Source: Myoxocephalus aenaeus (taxonomy: Eukaryota; Chordata; Actinopteri; Perciformes; Cottidae). Taken from it: a stretch of DNA of 64,000 nt. Under the pieces are notes generated by a model. It was not told the DNA's origin. It searched no databases and saw only the letters and a list, made by a program, of their open reading frames with translations. The stretch is from assembly GCA_038501785.1 (NCBI GenBank), contig JBAMJR010000154.1, forward strand, positions 5,121,001-5,185,000, given 5' to 3'. Below are positions 61,601 to 64,000 of this stretch, piece by piece (within the stretch, counting starts at the first letter, position 1; each line of letters begins with the position of its first letter). The position numbers were made by a program, and so were the translations under genes.

Positions 61601-62855
61601 CTCACCCCGAGCCTCTTTAGCACAGTCCTCCACTCCCACCTCCTCCCCCAGGGGGTAGATGGGTATGAGGTCGACGGCACCCATACATGGGTGGACCCCT
61701 TTGTGGGTGCCCATGTCGATCAGCACACAGGCTTTCTCGCACGCAGAAAGAACCGCCTCCCCTTGAGTACAAAAACAAATGACATAAAAATGCATCAAAC
61801 ATACCGTCAGAGCCAAGTCCTGATGTGATGGGGAGGGAATGTAACTGATCATAATTTTCTATTTAAAGTTGTGTTCAAATACTTGAGCAGAAAATCTGAA
61901 CCAAGTCTGAAAAAAAAAAAAAAAATGAATTCAATATGAGGAAAAATAGAAGATTTGGTGAAATGAAGCTGTTTCGGTCTTTTGGAGTAGGTGTAGGCTG
62001 TAAACCGCGACAACTTTGCCTGCATTGTCAGAAGGTCGTGTTCGGGATAAGCATTCAATAAGATACACTGTTCACTGTGATCTTTGCGAGAAAAATGTTC
62101 ATCCTGATTTTTTTTGTGTTTAAATCCCTGACAAAGCTTATTAAAGGATTTCCCCCCCCCCCGTCTCAGAGGATTGGAAAGCAGGGGACGGAGACGGAAT
62201 CCCTGTAGTGCTGCTGCAGCAAGTAGCTGACTCCATTCTTCCTTCTGGAGCAGGAGAATGAACGGAAAACCATGACACTTCCTCACACATGTAAAAGGTT
62301 GGATACTTACTGATAGAGTCGACGTTGGCCACAATGGTGATGACAGAACGGTTGTAGTCTTGGTCATTAAAGATGTTCAGCACCGCGGTCCCCTCTCGTC
62401 TAACACCTGGCATATGATTGTGCAAAAATCGCCCAGGTAAAAATTATGTTTTATGGTGAGTCTTCTCAGGTCACTATGCAGCTTTGTAGCTACATAACAA
62501 ACCCAGACAGCATGTCTAGCAGCATCATGGAGGACAGGTGGGGAAGTAGATGTTGGGAAATAAAGTATTGTGAGTAAGTACATTTTATATTTCTTTAGAA
62601 TCCTTGGGGTTGGAACGTAGCTCGTGAATACATGGTTAAGTTATTCTTTCTCAGCAAGACAGAGACCAAAGTAATGATTTTAGTAATAATTATCCCCAGA
62701 CTCATTAATTACAAGCGATACAACATTAAGTTGCACTTGCCTTCCTTGTCGTATAAGGCTGCCCTGGCCACAGTCTCCACCAGGTCTTTCCTGTGAGCCT
62801 CGGAAACATTGAGAAGACAAGCCACCAGTCTTCTGCCAAAGGAACTTGAGGCCAT
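58175..62855 (-). CDS. ftcdnl1: ftcdnl1, formiminotransferase cyclodeaminase N-terminal-like (complete, five coding exons)
   Basis: FTCD transfers a formimino group from N-formimino-glutamate to tetrahydrofolate; FTCDNL1 is a stand-alone relative of its formiminotransferase domain whose own activity is not established. Exons in order are 62855-62741, 62406-62311, 61761-61606, 60125-59937 and 58611-58175: 993 bases, 330 residues plus stop. All four introns interrupt codons after the first base. The start MASSSFGRRLVACLLNVSEA matches the family N-terminus (two in-frame ATGs lie upstream, but only this one begins conserved sequence). NIFNDQDYNRSVITI and GVHPCMGAVDLIPIYP are further signatures. 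His94 in that second motif aligns with catalytic His82 of FTCD. The length equals a full formiminotransferase domain, whereas the human protein as I recall it is much shorter. Intron 1 has a GC donor. Confidence 0.94.
59937..60125 (-). CDS. ftcdnl1: ftcdnl1 coding exon 4
   Basis: Encodes VAQGLTERVQGTSAFLFGWA, then DSPLQRGLAQRRKEMGWF and a segment ending RKPFGLT, in line with the family positions for the FLFGEAD and RR-K-GWF segments. Acceptor gctggggctcag, donor ACAG|gtgagc, phase 1 on both sides. Confidence 0.93.
61123..61250 (+). repeat. Interspersed repeat, copy 2 (in ftcdnl1 intron 3)
   Basis: ggctctcaacatggtgacga followed by gctaacagttcaaactctgg…cacagagcaaacagggttta and cctgagggg. Block-by-block similar to 50320-50460 and in the same orientation. 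Confidence 0.6.
61606..61761 (-). CDS. ftcdnl1: ftcdnl1 coding exon 3, with the conserved active-site histidine
   Basis: Encodes REAVLSACEKACVLIDMGTH, KGVHPCMGAVDLIPIYPLGE and EVGVEDCAKEAR. The HP of KGVHP corresponds to the catalytic His82 region of FTCD (KGEHPRMG). Acceptor tttgtactcaag, donor CGGG|gtgaga, phase 1 on both sides. Confidence 0.95.
62311..62406 (-). CDS. ftcdnl1: ftcdnl1 coding exon 2
   Basis: Encodes VRREGTAVLNIFNDQDYNRS and then VITIVANVDSI, aligned without gaps to the family segment around NIFSDQDYNRSVITI. Acceptor atatgccag, donor TCA|gtaagt, phase 1 on both sides. Confidence 0.93.
62741..62855 (-). CDS. ftcdnl1: ftcdnl1 coding exon 1
   Basis: ATG at 62855-62853 in context aatATGG. 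Encodes MASSSFGRRLVACLLNVSEA and continues to YDKE, leaving in phase 1. The donor reads AAGGAAG|gcaagt, a GC donor with otherwise ideal consensus. The nearest GT, four bases further, would put the next exon into an immediate stop. A strong acceptor-like site (ttctgtcctttcag, exon edge 62874) just upstream suggests a spliced 5' UTR. Confidence 0.9.
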
Positions 62856-62874
62856 ATTTCTACCGCAGCTGCTG

Positions 62875-64000
62875 CTGAAAGGACAGAATTGAAACAGGAC
62901 GTTCACCGACCGGACTAAAGATGAACCAAAAGCTGACGAGCAGCCAGACATAAAACAATATTCCACTCCTACCCAAATGTATCAGGGGCAGAAACGAAGC
63001 CAAGCTAATGACTTTCTTAATCATGCACCACACATGTATGATACTTTAGAAATGAAAAGTTGAAATCATAACCAACACATTAATAAGGTTTGCTCCTACA
63101 GGCGTGGGTAGCTGTTAGAAAACTTCAGATAGATATTGCTGTGCATCTAAAATCCCATTACTGACTCAATATCGTTATATTCTTAGCATTTGCCATTATC
63201 TCACAATTGTCACTTGTGGCCATCGTGTCTGTTGTTGAACTTGCATAGCTTGAAGACATACTTCCAAGTACAACTGTTTTCCCCCCCATCTTTTGTTTTT
63301 GATCGCTCCTTTAAACGCGTCGCTATAAGCATTTGTATTAATAGTGTTGTTTTGTCGATTTGTGAGTTATTTTGGGCAGCGGGTGAGTTCTTTAATAAAT
63401 ACATGGCTACTATTAATCTTAAATTGCTGAATGTCAACTGAATGTCAAAGGTCTTTAATTATGATGCCATCTACAGAAGGCTTGTGGTTCTGACCTTTAC
63501 TACGGGAACAACGAAGGAAACACATTCTTGTTTTGGCCTGTGACAATATTGTCAATAATGCAAAGTTGACAAGAGCAGCTCCAGAAAATAAACTAAAGGG
63601 CACGACTCTAGGAAATACAAGAGTCAATATGTGTAACTATGTACTGGAGTCTAGACTGAATCTACAGTTTAATAATGTAACTGAAGTAGTTTATAAAGTC
63701 GTCCAGTGCAGCCAGTGGGTATTATTAAACTGACGGTGTCTCTCCATGTCAGTGCTGACTGTCTGTACAGTTACAGAAAGTGTTCAAAGTCCATGAGGGA
63801 GTAAGCTAACTCACTACATTGGCCTGCAACATTCAAAAACATGCCATTGTGGCTAAAAATGGGTCCATAAAGAATGGCGTACTTGCGTTACATTAAATTA
63901 TCTTCTGGCATTGAGCGCAATTACTTTGCGTAAACACCAACAGAGCGCTTCAGTTTTGCGACTGCCAATCCACGCAAATACACACAGGTAGACTTCAGCA
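62875..64000. other. 5' flank of ftcdnl1
   Basis: No coding sequence recognised. If the acceptor at 62875 is used, a non-coding first exon of ftcdnl1 lies somewhere in or beyond this stretch. No clear CpG island is visible. Confidence 0.4.

Noticed and set aside
1..64000. CRISPR array, operon, phage or viral insertion
   Set aside because: No direct-repeat/spacer array, no ribosome-binding-site-led gene strings and no viral protein similarity. The sequence is vertebrate in gene structure and repeats.

Overview
This window is vertebrate nuclear DNA, almost certainly from a ray-finned (teleost) fish. It has short, phase-consistent coding exons separated by AT-rich introns. It is also rich in dinucleotide microsatellites and in teleost-type repeats: LINE 3' ends with short tandem tails, a tRNA-derived SINE, and a hAT-like terminus. 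I see no bacterial, organellar or viral genes, and no CRISPR array.

Two protein genes can be reconstructed, both on the minus strand. The first is nckap5 (Nck-associated protein 5), with eleven coding exons recognised from 41507 down to the stop codon at 4602. They join in frame with AG/GT borders and encode the last 1429 residues. The largest exon, 11919-14797, alone encodes about 960 residues. The extreme N-terminus (roughly the first 80 residues by comparison with mammals) is not found; it lies either upstream of the window or in an exon I did not recognise. A GC-rich segment at 53.9-54.2 kb may be a non-coding first exon or promoter, but that is weak.

The second gene is ftcdnl1 (formiminotransferase N-terminal-subdomain-like), with five coding exons from 62855 down to 58175. 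The joined frame is exactly 330 codons plus stop, all four introns are phase 1, and the first intron appears to use a GC donor. The protein spans the whole two-subdomain formiminotransferase fold and keeps the histidine that is catalytic in FTCD.

Layout: 1-4524 is 3' flank of nckap5. Positions 4602-41507 hold nckap5 exons and introns. Positions 41508-58174 are intronic or intergenic, with a dense repeat cluster at 49.4-51.1 kb, a repeat at 52.5-53.1 kb, a GC-rich segment at 53.9-54.2 kb and long GT/CA tracts at 55.8-57.0 kb. Positions 58175-62855 hold ftcdnl1, and the rest is its 5' flank. The two proteins have unrelated roles (microtubule/cytoskeletal scaffold versus folate-dependent enzyme family), so their proximity looks positional. 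If the missing nckap5 exons lie beyond 64 kb, ftcdnl1 is nested in an nckap5 intron on the same strand. I found no new biological system; the points of interest concern gene structure and repeat biology.
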